From NCBI GenBank assembly GCA_001302245.1, contig LGYU01000008.1:124001-188000 (forward strand): 64,000 nucleotides of DNA, read 5' to 3'. The position numbers and the translations under genes are program-made. Each line of letters begins with the position of its first letter. Position 1 is the stretch's first letter. The stretch is from Chitinophagaceae bacterium PMP191F. GTDB lineage: Bacteria; Bacteroidota; Bacteroidia; Chitinophagales; Chitinophagaceae. Below, piece after piece: positions 1 through 8,550 of the stretch. Under the pieces are notes generated by a model. It was given only the letters and a program-made list of their open reading frames with translations. It ran no database searches and was not told the origin of the DNA.

Positions 1-1305
1 AAAGACGAGTTTGACAGTGAGGGCGAAGAAGAGTATGAAATGGATGGTAGTGAGGATGAATATGAGAACATTGATATCAGTGAATATGTAGGTGACGAAG
101 ACGGGGAGATTGCGGATTATAAAATGCGCGATGACAACTATCCGGAAATGGACGATAATAAAGTAGTGCCATACCGGGTGGAAACCTCTTTTCATGAACA
201 TTTGCTGGATCAGCTGGGCATGCTGAAGCTGGATGATAAGCAACGGAAAATTGCTGAGCAGGTAGTGGGTAGTATTGATGATGATGGTTACCTGCGTCGT
301 GATACATCGGCAATTGTAGATGATCTGGCTTTCCGGCAGAATGTTGAAACCTCTGAAAAAGAAGTGGAAAGTGTTATCAGGCTGGTACAACAGTTTGACC
401 CGCCGGGTGTAGGCGCACGCGATCTGCAGGAATGCCTGCTGTTACAATTGCACCGTCAGAAACTGGATGGCAAAACAGTAGACAAAGCCATTGAAGTACT
501 TACCTACTATTTTGATGAGTTTACCAAAAAGCACTACGACAAAATACAGCGTGGATTAAACCTGGATGATGACGGGTTGAGGGACGTTATTGGTCACATC
601 ATCCGTCTTACACCCAAACCGGGAGGTAACCATGGCGATATCAATAAAGCTGAAAGCTATGTAGTGCCGGACTTTTTTATCTTCAACAACGGCGGCAAAC
701 TGGAGCTGACACTCAACTCAAAAAATGCTCCTGACCTGCGCATCAGCGAAGGTTATCGGGATATGCTGCGCGAATACGACAAAGGCAGTAAAAAAGATAA
801 ACGCCAGAAAGAAGCGGTACTGTTCATCAAACAAAAGATAGATGCGGCCAAATGGTTCATCGATGCCATTAAACAGCGGCAACATACACTGACAAGTGTA
901 ATGGAAACCATCATGAATTACCAGCACGATTTCTTTCTTACTGGTGATGAGACTACATTGCGTCCCATGATACTGAAAGATATTGCAGAACGTACGGGGC
1001 TGGATATTTCTACGGTAAGCCGTGTGGCCAACAGCAAATTTGTACAAACAGAATTTGGTACTTACCGTCTTAAATTTTTCTTTAGCGAATCGCTGAGCAC
1101 CGACAGTGGTGAGGAAGTATCCACCCGCGAGGTGAAAAAGATCCTGAGTGACCTGATAGAAGGAGAAAGCAAGAAAAAACCGCTGAGCGACGAAAAACTA
1201 ACCGAGCTGTTGCAGGAAAAAGGCTATAATATTGCACGGCGAACGGTGGCTAAGTACCGCGAACAACTCAATATTCCCGTGGCTAGGCTGCGCAAGGAAC
1301 TGTAA
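1..1305 (+). CDS. rpoN: RNA polymerase sigma-54 factor, 5' end outside window
   Basis: This is the C-terminal part (434 residues) of the alternative sigma factor that needs AAA+ enhancer-binding proteins to open promoters. The reading frame is open to the window edge, so the first ATG at 40 is internal and the N-terminal activator-interacting region is missing here. A very acidic linker comes first. The core-binding domain follows, including a PPGVGARDLQECL segment, then the helix-turn-helix region (DISTVSRVANSKFVQTEFGTY). The RpoN box ARRTVAKYRE sits about 20 residues before the stop. The box and its position are specific for sigma-54. The gene lies 14 bp before a membrane protein gene on the same strand. 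Confidence 0.96.
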   Translation, partial: KDEFDSEGEEEYEMDGSEDEYENIDISEYVGDEDGEIADYKMRDDNYPEMDDNKVVPYRVETSFHEHLLDQLGMLKLDDKQRKIAEQVVGSIDDDGYLRRDTSAIVDDLAFRQNVETSEKEVESVIRLVQQFDPPGVGARDLQECLLLQLHRQKLDGKTVDKAIEVLTYYFDEFTKKHYDKIQRGLNLDDDGLRDVIGHIIRLTPKPGGNHGDINKAESYVVPDFFIFNNGGKLELTLNSKNAPDLRISEGYRDMLREYDKGSKKDKRQKEAVLFIKQKIDAAKWFIDAIKQRQHTLTSVMETIMNYQHDFFLTGDETTLRPMILKDIAERTGLDISTVSRVANSKFVQTEFGTYRLKFFFSESLSTDSGEEVSTREVKKILSDLIEGESKKKPLSDEKLTELLQEKGYNIARRTVAKYREQLNIPVARLRKEL

Positions 1306-1319
1306 TTTAAACGAAGACT

Positions 1320-1973
1320 ATGCAAGAGCTTTCTATAACCGGCAGACCAATACAGCCGGCTCCCGTACGCATTGGAGCGCAGATCATTTCCTGGATCTTT
1401 CATCCGCTGTTTGTACCGGTATATGTAACTGCGTTTTTCGTATATGTGCATCCGTATGCATATGCAGGGTTTGATTCCAGGCGCAAAATCTTTACCGTAT
1501 TGTCTGTTGCATTCAACATTGCATTTCTTTCAGGTTTTGCTGTGTTTCTGATGCGCCAGTTGGGGTTAATACAATCCATGTTCCTGCGTACGCAACGTGA
1601 ACGGATCATTCCCTATTCGGTAGCCATTATTTTTTATTTCTGGACCTGGTACGTTTTCCACAACCAATCTGATAATTCTCCCCTCCTGACTAAATTTTTG
1701 CTGGGTGCTTTTCTGGCAGTATGTGGTGCATGGATGTTCAATATTCGTTTTAAGATCAGTATGCATACTACAGCAATGGGTGCCATGGTTGTTTTTTTCC
1801 TGCTGTTCGCTTTTGCAGACGCTTATCCCAGCGGTGCGTATATCGCTATTCCCCTGTTGGTTGCCGGATTGGTAACTACAGCACGTTTTATCGTTTCTGA
1901 TCACCAGGATGCAGAAATATATACCGGCCTTATTATAGGCGCCATCTGCCAACTGGTAGCATGGTGGGTGTAA
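1320..1973 (+). CDS. PAP2-like integral membrane protein
   Basis: This 217-residue, very hydrophobic protein has about six membrane segments. Two stretches recall the PAP2 phosphatase/phosphotransferase fold: KISMHTTAMGA, where a PSGH motif would lie, and ARFIVSDHQDAEIYTG, where the SR-x5-H-x3-D motif would lie. The serine of PSGH and the usual spacing are not intact, so it may be a divergent or non-catalytic member. The family-level match is inference from motif order. It follows rpoN closely on the same strand and may be cotranscribed. The ATG at 1320 is the only reasonable start. Confidence 0.72.
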   Translation: MQELSITGRPIQPAPVRIGAQIISWIFHPLFVPVYVTAFFVYVHPYAYAGFDSRRKIFTVLSVAFNIAFLSGFAVFLMRQLGLIQSMFLRTQRERIIPYSVAIIFYFWTWYVFHNQSDNSPLLTKFLLGAFLAVCGAWMFNIRFKISMHTTAMGAMVVFFLLFAFADAYPSGAYIAIPLLVAGLVTTARFIVSDHQDAEIYTGLIIGAICQLVAWWV

Positions 1974-2161
1974 AGGCATGAAGCCGGAAGTATGGGCTCC
2001 GGAGTCTGAAGGTTGAGAAGATGTAATTGTTGAGTTTTTCCCGACATTTCCGGCTATATCATAGCACCTATTTTTCCAAAGATTCAAAAAAGTATATAAG
2101 ACTGCTGTTTCATGAAACGCGTCTGGTGTTACACGTTTGGGATTGGGTATAAAAAAGAAAA

Positions 2162-2193
2162 GCCCAACCATAGGGTACGAACCTATATTGAGC
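2162..2193 (-). terminator. Terminator of the L,D-transpeptidase gene
   Basis: On the minus strand, downstream of the gene ending at 2232, an inner 5-bp stem (ATAGG/CCTAT, 7-nt loop TTCGTAC) is extended by a GCTCAA/TTGGGC stem with one G-U pair. A T-rich run (2161-2151) follows. This is the form of an intrinsic terminator. The inner arm also looks like a tRNA T-arm. Confidence 0.55.
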
Positions 2194-2231
2194 CTTCTAA
2201 CCTTCAAACCATCTGAAGTTTGATGTCCAAT

Positions 2232-3005
2232 CTAGCCGTTCAATATCCTGGACTTCGTCAGATAGTATTTTGTAGGATGGTAAATGAAGAGGCATGAACC
2301 ATCCTGTATCGTTTTAATTACTTTTTGTGTTTCTGTAGCCGGTATGGCAGGACATCCGAAACTGCGCCCGTTGAATTTATTGCTGCGCAGAAATCCCTGG
2401 CCAACATATTGTGAACCATGCACTACAATATTGCGTTCGCTGGCATTGTCATTGATCCCTTTCTCAACACCATCAATTTTCAGGGCAAGACCATGCTCAC
2501 CATAATAAGTATGACGGGTAATATAAAAACCAAGACTGCTTTTGTGCGATTCGGGACTGTTGGAAAAGGATTGCGCATATTCTCCACCGGAATTACGGCC
2601 ATGCGCAACATACGTATTCAACAATACTTTTTTCTGCTCCACATCTATTACATACAATCTTTTTCTGCGCGATGACTGACTGAAATCGCAGATGGAAAGG
2701 ACTTCATCCCTGCCCAGCCTGCCTTTTTCCAGCAAAGCCTTATAGCCTTTCCAGGCGTATTCAAATGCTTTACGGGCAAGGCCCAAGCGCTTTAGTCGCA
2801 TGCTGTCGTATAGTACATCTGCTTCTGATAAAACCAGTTCCGATGATGTTTTGGGAGCATTTGCAGCCATGGTAGATGATAATGCTGCAATAGCAACTGC
2901 CGGGTTATCAACAGTCTGCTGATGTGTGCCTGAAAGGGCTGGTAATACCAGGAACAGACACAACAGGCTTACAAAGACTACGGATTTAAACGGGCTGCTG
3001 AACAT
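2232..3005 (-). CDS. Secreted murein L,D-transpeptidase (YkuD_2-type)
   Basis: This 257-residue protein has an N-terminal hydrophobic segment (residues 8-25) that is a signal peptide or anchor. The C-terminal half carries the YkuD-like catalytic signature: His196 in VVHGS and Cys218 in GRSFGCPA. In YkuD enzymes the Cys attacks a tetrapeptide stem, making 3-3 crosslinks or attaching proteins to peptidoglycan. The GRSFGCPA form, with Pro after the Cys where classic YkuD proteins have Arg, matches the YkuD_2 subfamily. The start at 3005 puts the signal sequence at the right distance. It is transcribed away from the neighbouring transporter and convergent with 1320-1973. Confidence 0.85.
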   Translation of the reverse strand: MFSSPFKSVVFVSLLCLFLVLPALSGTHQQTVDNPAVAIAALSSTMAANAPKTSSELVLSEADVLYDSMRLKRLGLARKAFEYAWKGYKALLEKGRLGRDEVLSICDFSQSSRRKRLYVIDVEQKKVLLNTYVAHGRNSGGEYAQSFSNSPESHKSSLGFYITRHTYYGEHGLALKIDGVEKGINDNASERNIVVHGSQYVGQGFLRSNKFNGRSFGCPAIPATETQKVIKTIQDGSCLFIYHPTKYYLTKSRILNG

Positions 3006-3175
3006 GGGCCTGCGTTTAAGGGTTTTTCAAATAGGGTATTGCGTTCTATCTCATTAATAACGCGATGGGAACGAAAATATTATTGAATTGCTGATTATGC
3101 AACAGAATTATGCATCTTTTTTTATTGTATATGAAGCTGAAAAAATCTGTACACTACATATTTTTCCCCGAACTG

Positions 3176-4210
3176 CTATTCAGGCATATTGGATGGTCCT
3201 TTGCGAACGCTGAACTCGTTAATATAGATCTTGATCAGCAGCAGGAACAACGAAATGAGGATGGGTCCGAAAATAAGGCCGATAAACCCAAACAGGTTCA
3301 CGCCGATAATGACCCCGAACACCGTGATCATAGGATGTACATCTCCAATCTTTTTCTGCAGCCAGAAACGGAACACATTATCAACCGTACCAATTACACC
3401 AAATCCGTAAACCAGCATAATAATGCCTTTACCCGGCGATCCGTTGGCAAATAATAATAATCCCAGCGGTACGTATGCAAAAGCAGCTCCAATAACAGGC
3501 AGCATGGCTGTAATACAAGTGATCACAAACCAGAATACCGGCTCTTTAACACCCAGTATCAGATAGCCCACAAACCCCACTACGCCCTGCAGCAATGCTA
3601 TCAACGGAATGCCGATGGCATTGGAAAACACCATCCCGTTCAGATCCTTCCGCAGCAGCAATGCATTTTCATCTTTCAGCGGCACCCATTCATAAAAGAA
3701 GGATTCCATTTTACGTCCATCCACCAGCATGAAGTATAATATAAAATACATCACCACTACGGTAGTGAGCGTATTAAAGGTAGCGCCGAGTATTTTTGGC
3801 AGTGTCTGCGCACCCCAGGCAGAGATCTTATTAATATTTTCAGGCGTAAGGATTTCCATTTTATATTTCTGCTCGTACTGGTGTACATACCCCTGTATGG
3901 TTTCCAGCACTTCCGACGAATGCTTGATGGCAAATGCAATACGCGACGACATCATGTTTACCAGTAAAATAATGGGCAGCAGTATGATCAGGAAAGAAAG
4001 CAGCATCAGCAGGGCTGCACAGAGATTCCGGTTCCATTTGTACTTGCTCTGCAGAACGAACATCCATTTGCGCAATAAAGCATACAATGTATAAGCACCC
4101 AGAAACGCGGGCAGGAAACTTTGCAGTTCCAGGAAAAGAACGGTGCCAAGCAATAAAACGATCAGTAAAATGAGTATCTGGCGGATAACATTATTAGATA
4201 TCTGTTGCAT
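3176..4210 (-). CDS. AI-2E family transporter (YdiK/TqsA-like permease)
   Basis: This 344-residue membrane protein has the family layout: two pairs of membrane helices, a polar middle region (about 90-150) and a C-terminal helix block with the conserved glycine-rich GFIGLIFGPILISL stretch. Members of PF01594 include TqsA (autoinducer-2 export), Na+/H+ antiporters and many uncharacterised permeases, so the substrate cannot be read from the sequence. The gene stands alone; a 38-bp palindrome separates it from the upstream MATE gene on the same strand. Confidence 0.88.
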   Translation of the reverse strand: MQQISNNVIRQILILLIVLLLGTVLFLELQSFLPAFLGAYTLYALLRKWMFVLQSKYKWNRNLCAALLMLLSFLIILLPIILLVNMMSSRIAFAIKHSSEVLETIQGYVHQYEQKYKMEILTPENINKISAWGAQTLPKILGATFNTLTTVVVMYFILYFMLVDGRKMESFFYEWVPLKDENALLLRKDLNGMVFSNAIGIPLIALLQGVVGFVGYLILGVKEPVFWFVITCITAMLPVIGAAFAYVPLGLLLFANGSPGKGIIMLVYGFGVIGTVDNVFRFWLQKKIGDVHPMITVFGVIIGVNLFGFIGLIFGPILISLFLLLIKIYINEFSVRKGPSNMPE

Positions 4211-4282
4211 ACAGTGCAGTTATGGAAAATACTTATTTAAAAATACTCAATAAAAGCACATGCCACAGATAGCATCCTGAAA

Positions 4283-4320
4283 ACAAAAGTGGTGACATGG
4301 TACCATGTCACCACTTTTGT
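4283..4320. terminator. 38-bp perfect palindrome, likely terminator of the MATE gene
   Basis: Two 19-nt arms, each reading ACAAAAGTGGTGACATGGT from its own 5' end, meet at a central GGTACC with no unpaired loop. The element lies 15 bp past the stop of the minus-strand MATE gene. Minus-strand transcripts leave the hairpin into a short T run, so termination is the simplest role. Its symmetry also allows a bidirectional role. Confidence 0.6.
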
Positions 4321-4335
4321 GCAAACAGATCAGCA

Positions 4336-5739
4336 CTATATTTTTACTTTTTTCCACCTGCCACGTCTGAAAAGAATAACACCGGCAATAGCAATCAGCG
4401 TTTCGGCGGTCACAATGGAAATAAAGCAACCGGTATAACCAAAGTTAAAAGTAATGGCCATCAGGTAGGCAAACGGTATCTGGAAAACCCAGAAGCCAAA
4501 CAGGTTGATGATGGTGGGTGTTTTGGTATCGCCGGCGCCATTAAAGGCGTTGGTCACTACCATGCCTACGCCATAGAAAATATACCCCAGGCTTACAATA
4601 CGCAATGCCTGTGTGGCAATTTCAACTACATCGGCGTCTTTGTTCATAAAATGAACGATCTGTTCAGAACCCACCAGGAAGATCAGCGACACAATACCCA
4701 TAAAAATAGCATTGTATTTTGCTGTACGCCACACTGATTTTTCAGCCCTGTCCGGCTGTTGTGCACCCAGGTTCTGCCCCACCAGCGTAGCGGCAGCATT
4801 GCTCATGCCCCATGCTGGTAAAATAAAGAACATCAGGATGCGGATGGCCACACCATAGCCTGCAACAGCAGCATCGCCAAAATGTGTCATCAGGTTGGCC
4901 AGGAACATCCAACTGGCAGAACCGATCAGGAATTGCAGGAATACCACCCACGACAGACTAAAAAGCGTTTTGAAAATACTCCAGTCAACACGGAAGTGAT
5001 GCCATTTTATATGCAATAGACCTTTGCCCCTGGCAAGATGGTACAACTGGTAACATACCCCGATACCTCTGCCAATGGTAGTGGCAATGGCAGCTCCGGG
5101 TAAGCCAAAGAAATGAATGAGAACCGGGCACAGGATAATATTACAACCATTGGCTATCCACAACGACCACATGGCGATAGAAGCATTGCCCGCACCGCGG
5201 AAAATGCCATTGATGAGAAACAGCAGGGTGATCACTGCCGAACCGCCAAACATAATACGCGTATACGTTGTGCCCATGACGATCACTTCCGCGGATCCAC
5301 CCATTATTCGTAGTACATCCGGTGCAAAAAAAGAACCACTGATACTGATGATCACCGTGATCATCATGCCCAGGTTAATGGCCTGCGCTGCAGACTTTGC
5401 AGCAGCTTCATTGTTCTTTTCACCTACACGCCGTGCTACCACGGCAGTGGCGCCCATACTCAGCGCCATGGCAGCAGAATACAAAATGGTTAATACAGAT
5501 TCCGTGAGCACCACGGTAGATACAGCCTGACGCCCATGCTCAATACGGCCTACGAAGAACATATCTACTACAGCAAAAACGCTTTCCATCATCATTTCCA
5601 GTATCATCGGTATGGCCAGCAACAATACAGCCTTGCGGATACTGATCTGTGTAAAATCATGATTTTCGCCACGAATGGCTTCTTTAATAAACGACACGAC
5701 AGAAGAAATACGAATACGTGTTGGTTGATTCAACGGCAT
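4336..5739 (-). CDS. MATE family multidrug/metabolite exporter
   Basis: This 467-residue protein has about twelve membrane helices in two homologous halves. MATE features are visible: PMILEMMMESVFAVVDMFFVG at the start of the first half, GATAVVARRVGEKN after helix 2, and the matching ATLVGQNLGAQQPDRAE in the second half. Family members export cationic drugs or metabolites using Na+ or H+; the substrate here is unknown. The short, charged, membrane-free N-terminal extension (about 35 residues) is typical of Bacteroidota members. Nothing adjacent suggests an operon. Confidence 0.93.
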   Translation of the reverse strand: MPLNQPTRIRISSVVSFIKEAIRGENHDFTQISIRKAVLLLAIPMILEMMMESVFAVVDMFFVGRIEHGRQAVSTVVLTESVLTILYSAAMALSMGATAVVARRVGEKNNEAAAKSAAQAINLGMMITVIISISGSFFAPDVLRIMGGSAEVIVMGTTYTRIMFGGSAVITLLFLINGIFRGAGNASIAMWSLWIANGCNIILCPVLIHFFGLPGAAIATTIGRGIGVCYQLYHLARGKGLLHIKWHHFRVDWSIFKTLFSLSWVVFLQFLIGSASWMFLANLMTHFGDAAVAGYGVAIRILMFFILPAWGMSNAAATLVGQNLGAQQPDRAEKSVWRTAKYNAIFMGIVSLIFLVGSEQIVHFMNKDADVVEIATQALRIVSLGYIFYGVGMVVTNAFNGAGDTKTPTIINLFGFWVFQIPFAYLMAITFNFGYTGCFISIVTAETLIAIAGVILFRRGRWKKVKI

Positions 5740-6159
5740 ACAACGTTAATTGAACAATTACAATAAATGAATACAAAAACAGGGGCAGCAGTGTGCCCGA
5801 TGGGGAGTTTTGAAAAAGCAAGCCTGGAAGTACCGGCTTTTAGTTAGCAGCGCATATTTCAGTAAATTGAGATTGCTAAGCTATAGAAACTTTTTTGAAT
5901 CCATTACAAAATGCGGTTTAATATCATACAAACGTGTCTTGAGCACGAATAAGTCGTTTCGATGGTTAACCATGTATCTGCTAAGCGCTTACAGAGTTGT
6001 CTGGGGTAAACAATGCGCTATTTCCTGAAATATAATGGACAGTACCGGTTATGGATCAATGAAAATTTATCTTATCCTGACACTTTTTTAGACTAAATAT
6101 ATTGCCTGAACGAAGAAATTGTATTTTAGTGTGAATACATAAAAATCAGTTTCAGCTAT
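5740..6159. other. Intergenic region with divergent promoters expected
   Basis: This 420-bp spacer lies between the divergent MATE and beta-glucosidase genes. A 72-codon plus-strand frame at 5810-6028 has no recognisable features and I do not accept it as a gene. Apart from a weak promoter candidate at the right end I see nothing in it. Confidence 0.5.
6102..6129 (+). promoter_or_regulatory. Possible promoter of the GH3 gene
   Basis: TTG at 6102-6104 and TATTTTAG at 6122-6129 are 17 nt apart. This is one mismatch from the Bacteroidota TAnnTTTG -7 element. It lies 31 bp before the ATG. Confidence 0.3.
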
Positions 6160-8409
6160 ATGAAATACAGCTTGTTTGCGGTTTGCCTGTTATTCGCTTT
6201 GCCGGCAGCCGCACAACCCGTTTCTTTTCGTCAGAAAGCAACTGCGTTGATACAGAAAATGACCCTGGAAGAAAAAGTAGGACAAATGACGCAGGTTACC
6301 CTGGCTGTAATAGCAAAAGACGGGTGGGCCAATGAAGATGGCGCCCTGGATGCTGCAGCCCTTAAAAAAGCAGTACGCGATTACCAGGTTGGTTCTGTAT
6401 TGAACACCACTGCTCATGCACTACAGGCTGCTACCTGGCGGCAGATACAAAAAGAGATTCAGGACGAAGCGAAACAAACACGTCTTAAAATACCGGTATT
6501 GTATGGGCTGGATGCCATACACGGACAAACCTATACGCTGGATGCCACGTTGTTTCCGCAGAATATAGCCATGGCTGCTACACGCAATACCGAACTGGTA
6601 AAACAGGTCAGTAAAATAACAGCAAAAGAACTGCGTGCTTCCGGTGTGCGGTGGAATTTTGCGCCCGTGCTGGATCTTGGCCGTCAGCCGTTGTGGTCAC
6701 GTTTTCCTGAAACGTATGGGGAAGATGTGTACATTGGCAAAACAATGGGCGCGGCAGCCATTGCCGCTTACCAGGAAAGCGGGTTGGATAAACCAACAGC
6801 AGTAGCGGCCTGTATGAAACACTTCCTGGGATATTCGGCTGCCCGTACGGGTAAAGACAGAACACCGGCCTATATTCCTGATATTGAGCTGCGCGAATAT
6901 TATCTGCCGCAATTCAGGGAAGCAGTAAAAGCCGGGGCTGCCACGGTGATGATCAATTCCGGTGAGATCAACGGGGTACCTGTACATGCCAATAAATATC
7001 TGCTTACCGATGTGTTGCAGAAAGAACTGGGTTTTGAAGGAGTGATCGTAACAGATTGGGAAGATATTATACGTCTGCATACACGCCATCGCGTGGCTGC
7101 TTCACCGCGGGAGGCTGTTGGCATGGCTGTCAATGCCGGTATTGATATGAGTATGGTGCCAGGCGATTTTTCATTTGCCGATCTGCTGAAAGAAGCTGTG
7201 CAAAAAGGGGAGGTGCCTGTTGCACGTATCAATGAAGCCGTGCAGAAAATACTGGTATTGAAAATGAAACTGGGTTTGTTTGACAATCCATATCCGGAAC
7301 AGGCTGCAGAAAATAATTTCGGCCAGCTCGCATACCAGGCGGTGGCATTGGAAGCAGCCCGTGAAGCACTTACGTTGTTAAAAAATGACAACAATATTCT
7401 GCCATTGGCAAAAGACAAAAAAGTACTGGTAGCAGGCCCCGGTGCACAAAGTATCAGCGCATTGAATGGCTGCTGGTCATACACCTGGCAGGGGAAGGAT
7501 GAACGCTGGTATCCTGCCGACAGCAAAACCATTGCACAGGCTATTACAGATAAAGCCGGTGCTGCACAGGTTATTGTTACCGGTGCGCGTGGATTTGACA
7601 ACGCTGCAAACTATGATACCGTAGCACTGAAAACAGCTGCTGCCGGTGCAGATGTAATTGTATTGTGTTTGGGTGAAGATGCATACGCCGAAAGTCCGGG
7701 TAATATCCGCGACCTGGCATTGCCTGCCAACCAGCAGGCGCTGGCCCAGGCTGCCATCGCAACCGGCAAACCGGTAATACTGTTGCTGACAGAAGGGCGG
7801 CCACGTTTTATTTCCACTATGGTACCGGCTATGAAGGGTGTGCTGATGGCATACTGGAGTGGTCGTAAAACAGCCGAAGCCATTGCCGATGTACTGTTTG
7901 GTGATTACAATCCCTGCGGGCGTTTGCCGTACAGCTATCCAAAAACAATGGGCGAAATGGTGATGTATGACAGAAAATATACAGAAGATATCCGCGAAAT
8001 ATTCAATGAGAATGTAACATGGGATGGCTATGATCCATTGTTTGCATTCGGAACAGGATTGAGCTATACCTCTTTTGAATATAGTGCCCTGCAACTGAGC
8101 GCAGCCACCTTGAATGCAAACGGCAGACTCACGGTCACTCTAACGGTAAAAAATACCGGCAGTCGCGATGGAAAACATACGGTAGAATTGTATACGCATC
8201 AGCACTATGCCAGCATTACACCGTCTGCCAAACGATTGCGTGCTTTTTCCAAAATATTCCTGAAAGCAGGTGAAAGCAAAACGGTGAGCTTTGCGCTTAC
8301 AAAAAACGATCTGGCCTTTGTAAATGCACAATTGAAGACTGTAACAGAGCCCGGTACTTTTGATATTATGATCGGTGATCAGCAAGCATCGTTTACTTAC
8401 AAACAGTAA
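6160..8409 (+). CDS. bglX: Secreted glycoside hydrolase family 3 beta-glucosidase (BglX-like)
   Basis: This 749-residue enzyme releases terminal beta-linked sugars from oligosaccharides in the periplasm. Residues 1-18 form a signal peptide ending at a probable AAA-QP cleavage site. The GH3 N-terminal barrel follows, with the nucleophile Asp299 in VIVTDWEDI and the conserved KHFLGYS substrate-binding segment. The alpha/beta sandwich domain comes next, with AESPGNIRDLALP, where the acid/base glutamate is expected. A fibronectin III-like C-terminal domain (from about residue 650) ends the protein. This order and length match BglX (about 765 residues). Exact sugar specificity cannot be told. No SusCD pair is adjacent, so it is not part of a visible polysaccharide locus. 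Confidence 0.93.
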   Translation: MKYSLFAVCLLFALPAAAQPVSFRQKATALIQKMTLEEKVGQMTQVTLAVIAKDGWANEDGALDAAALKKAVRDYQVGSVLNTTAHALQAATWRQIQKEIQDEAKQTRLKIPVLYGLDAIHGQTYTLDATLFPQNIAMAATRNTELVKQVSKITAKELRASGVRWNFAPVLDLGRQPLWSRFPETYGEDVYIGKTMGAAAIAAYQESGLDKPTAVAACMKHFLGYSAARTGKDRTPAYIPDIELREYYLPQFREAVKAGAATVMINSGEINGVPVHANKYLLTDVLQKELGFEGVIVTDWEDIIRLHTRHRVAASPREAVGMAVNAGIDMSMVPGDFSFADLLKEAVQKGEVPVARINEAVQKILVLKMKLGLFDNPYPEQAAENNFGQLAYQAVALEAAREALTLLKNDNNILPLAKDKKVLVAGPGAQSISALNGCWSYTWQGKDERWYPADSKTIAQAITDKAGAAQVIVTGARGFDNAANYDTVALKTAAAGADVIVLCLGEDAYAESPGNIRDLALPANQQALAQAAIATGKPVILLLTEGRPRFISTMVPAMKGVLMAYWSGRKTAEAIADVLFGDYNPCGRLPYSYPKTMGEMVMYDRKYTEDIREIFNENVTWDGYDPLFAFGTGLSYTSFEYSALQLSAATLNANGRLTVTLTVKNTGSRDGKHTVELYTHQHYASITPSAKRLRAFSKIFLKAGESKTVSFALTKNDLAFVNAQLKTVTEPGTFDIMIGDQQASFTYKQ

Positions 8410-8490
8410 TACCTGTATTGTATCGAAACCGTACAGAAAACGGCTAAAACCGTACAATACGCTGACGCTACGTATTTTATAAGTAGATGA

Positions 8491-8520
8491 TTTGCAATAG
8501 CATGCGAACTGGTATTTTTG
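8491..8520 (+). promoter_or_regulatory. Promoter of the first FtsX-like permease gene
   Basis: TTTG (8491-8494) and TATTTTTG (8513-8520) with 18 nt between match the Bacteroidota -33/-7 consensus. The -7 element covers an in-frame TTG at 8518, which argues for translation from the ATG at 8551. Confidence 0.55.
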
Positions 8521-8550
8521 TTGTCTTATTTCTGGCACAACTATCCAGCT

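Noticed and set aside
1566-2207. 213-codon minus-strand frame opposite the PAP2-like gene
   Set aside because: It overlaps a well-supported gene and a terminator, and its composition (many Cys, His, Asn) is that of an antisense shadow.
5810-6028. 72-codon frame in the MATE-GH3 spacer
   Set aside because: No motif, no start signal, and unusual composition; it lies where promoters are expected.
6900-8094. Long minus-strand frames inside the GH3 gene
   Set aside because: They mirror the GH3 coding frame and have no family motifs.
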